NCBI GenBank assembly: GCA_036939355.1
Contig: JALLAP010000202.1
Span: forward strand, 1 to 16,331
Source: Thalassiosira profunda
Taxonomy: Eukaryota; Bacillariophyta; Thalassiosirophyceae; Thalassiosirales; Thalassiosiraceae
DNA: 16,331 bases
Reading direction: 5' to 3'
The translations under genes and the position numbers were made by a program. The first letter of the stretch is position 1; each line of letters opens with the position of its first letter. Positions 15,023-16,331 of this stretch are shown here, piece after piece. The notes beneath the pieces were generated by a model. It was not told the origin of the DNA. It saw only the letters and a program-made list of their open reading frames with translations, and searched no databases.

Positions 15023-16331
15023 TTACTCCTGTACTCCGTGGGCTATGGCGTGGGCCTTCATCCCCTCACTCAACTGCATGCTGCCCTTGGAGTGGCGCTT
15101 TATGTTGAACTCAGTCTTGCAGTGCTTGCACTTCGCCCTGTCCTTCAAGTGCGGGTGCATCGTTTCGTCAAATTTGTCGTAGCACTCCCAGAAGCGCCTG
15201 TTGACCGACGCCGACGCTTGCAGCACGATGGGAACCAAGTGATGCGTGCTGCGATCGTGGCTGTCGGCGAGCGGCTGGCTGTAGGTACCCAAAGCGGCCC
15301 GAGTGCTGGTCGTCGGCTCCTCTATTCCGTGGGATATGGCGTGGGCCTTCATTCCATCACTCAACTGCATGCTGCCGTTAGTTGAGTGCTGTATGTTGAA
15401 CTCAGTCTTGCAGTGCTTGCACTTCGCCCTGTCCTTCAACTGCGGGTGCTTCGCTTCGTCAAATTTGTCGTAGCACTCCCAGAAGCGCCTGTTGACTTCG
15501 TAAGACCGTTGCAGCACGATGGGAACCAAGTGATGCGTGCTGCGATCGTGGCTGTCGGCAAGCGGCTGGGTGTAGGTACCCCGAGCGGCCCGAGTGCTGG
15601 CCAGAGGAGTGATCTCGTGGCACTTTGCCGCGTGTCCCTTCAGCGTGGCGTTCAAAAAGGGCTTTCCATCCTTCCATTCCATCAAGTACTCTATATCCGG
15701 GCAGAGTATGCACTTCAACCTGTCTTGCAGATCAGGATGCAATTCAGAGTCAAACATTCGGTAGCAGGCCCAGACGTTCTGGTTGGCCTTTGTCGCGTTC
15801 ACTGGCACTGGCACCAGGGTGCACACGGAACTGTCGTGGTAGGTCGAGAGCGGCTGGGAGTAAGTGCCTCGTTTCGCAGCTTTCTTTGATTTGGCAAAGA
15901 GCGCATCGAATGTCGTGCCATCGGCGCCCTTCGCCTTGATGAAAGTGGAAGGGCCAAGAGCAGTCACGTCAGGCACGTATTCGTTTTGTTCCTCATTTGG
16001 CACCTTGGTGACCACCGCCCGTCTGGGCTGGCTTCGCGTCGCTGACAGAGCCGGCACTGCTTGTTCGGCAGCCCGAACCTCGAGGCTCTCGGCCCGAACC
16101 TTGAGTCTCCTGTCCCATTCCTCCAAAAAGTCGGCGTTCACCTCTGGGTGATTGGCTGCATTTGGCGTTGGAGAAAGGCTGTGTTAGAGGAAGGGCGAAG
16201 AACAGATGAGCAATGACGGGCAAAGCTTCTCACCCAAGGAAAAGGGCGTGTCGGCCTTTGCCGTCACCCCGAGGGTCAAGCGGATCGCGTTCTGCTGTAC
16301 CGAGGGACACAAATCACGCCAAGTGCGGAAT
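15023..16331 (-). CDS. Triple BED-like zinc-finger protein, 5' end outside the window, one intron
   Basis: Coding exons are 15023-16155 and 16234 to beyond 16331. The frame's apparent first codon at 16139-16141 is GTG, with no in-frame ATG before a stop at 16184-16186; splicing at 16156-16233 joins an upstream open frame (TWRDLCPSVQQNAIRLTLG, KADTPFSL) in phase. The exon 3' of the intron begins with a charged region (EEWDRRLKVRAESLEVRAAE). Three fingers follow, each with an aromatic W-x-C-Y start, CxxC, then HxxxH or HxxxxH. Metal ligands: finger 1 C 15710-15712 and 15701-15703, H 15632-15634 and 15617-15619; finger 2 C 15419-15421 and 15410-15412, H 15341-15343 and 15329-15331; finger 3 C 15128-15130 and 15119-15121, H 15050-15052 and 15038-15040. 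This fits BED-type fingers, which bind DNA in transposases and regulators. No transposase catalytic domain is visible. Each finger is preceded by a conserved stretch with GTY[ST]QPL and HDxS. Likely a nuclear DNA-binding protein, perhaps of transposon descent. Confidence 0.75.
15026..15871 (-). repeat. Three tandem units of about 96-97 codons, each with one BED-like finger
   Basis: Units at 15584-15871, 15293-15583 and 15026-15292 (the last ends with the gene). Units 2 and 3 are offset by exactly 291 bp and share identical DNA runs of 40 bp or more, including synonymous sites. Unit 1 is clearly more diverged. Differences between units 2 and 3 cluster just after HHLVPIVLQ and between the CxxC and HxxxH pairs. 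Confidence 0.88.
16156..16233 (-). other. Spliceosomal intron, 78 nt, in the zinc-finger gene
   Basis: On the minus strand the donor is GG|GTGAGAAG (16233 downward), a CTAAC branch site lies at 16183-16187 and the acceptor is ATGCAG ending at 16156. The intron splits a codon after its first base (G|CC, Ala), and the frame is open on both sides to the window edge. A second AG 12 nt downstream (ending at 16144) is also in phase and would remove four residues (Ala-Asn-His-Pro). Confidence 0.75.

Noticed and set aside
14950..15100. Continuation of the giant gene through a short intron (donor at about 14945, branch CTAAC at 14986, AG at about 14995)
   Set aside because: The resulting exon would read antisense to the zinc-finger gene and shows no module or FN3 residues.
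15038..15889. Two + strand frames opposite the zinc-finger gene that resemble each other
   Set aside because: Their similarity only mirrors the 291-bp duplication of the minus-strand gene, whose CxxC/HxxxH pattern shows the real coding strand.
16139..16141. GTG as the start of the zinc-finger gene
   Set aside because: GTG starts are not expected in eukaryotic nuclear genes. An intron joins the frame in phase to further coding sequence upstream.
16234..16331. TPFSLANHP near the right end as part of a hAT transposase core
   Set aside because: It loosely resembles a PFSxVExP motif of hAT transposases, but that motif lies after the BED finger in hAT proteins, not before it, and no catalytic residues are visible.

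Overview
The window looks like nuclear DNA of a eukaryote, probably a single-celled protist or alga. The support is a supported spliceosomal intron at the right end (GTGAG donor, CTAAC branch site, CAG acceptor, open frame across the junction), a mitochondrial-type presequence, BED-type zinc fingers, and a secreted giant protein built from fibronectin type III (FN3) segments and repeated beta modules. The DNA is moderately GC-rich and gene-dense. A stramenopile is my best guess from the style of the giant protein, but no sequence here proves it.

Layout. At the left edge (2-100, + strand) a short open frame reads like the alpha-C/beta-4 stretch of a protein kinase; this is weak. On the minus strand, 195-1001 encodes a small protein with an Arg-rich, acid-free N-terminus and one hydrophobic segment near its C-terminus, probably mitochondrial. 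A roughly 310-bp divergent intergenic region (1002-1314) holds an AT-rich palindrome and probably both promoters. The + strand from 1315 to 14949 is one uninterrupted 4,544-codon reading frame. It starts with a signal peptide and then carries FN3 halves, two intact FN3 domains, two arrays of a 13-residue 'EVQ' repeat and about 27 copies of a roughly 90-150-residue beta module. A convergent minus-strand gene (15023 to beyond 16331) encodes three tandem BED-like zinc fingers; its 5' end lies outside the window and it has one intron at 16156-16233.

The most interesting feature is how the giant protein is put together. FN3 N-terminal halves and C-terminal halves alternate like opening and closing brackets, with beta modules between them. 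In one case about 2,400 residues separate the two halves. Some beta modules themselves contain a smaller repeated insert of about 70-80 residues, giving three levels of nesting. Two modules carry EF-hand-like calcium loops at the same internal position, and a subset shares a conserved cysteine pair. The frame stops in the middle of a module that lies inside an opened FN3 half, so this copy is truncated, or is spliced to an exon I could not find.

The genes do not form an obvious pathway. The giant protein is probably extracellular or on the cell surface, the left minus-strand product probably mitochondrial, and the right minus-strand product probably a nuclear DNA-binding protein.
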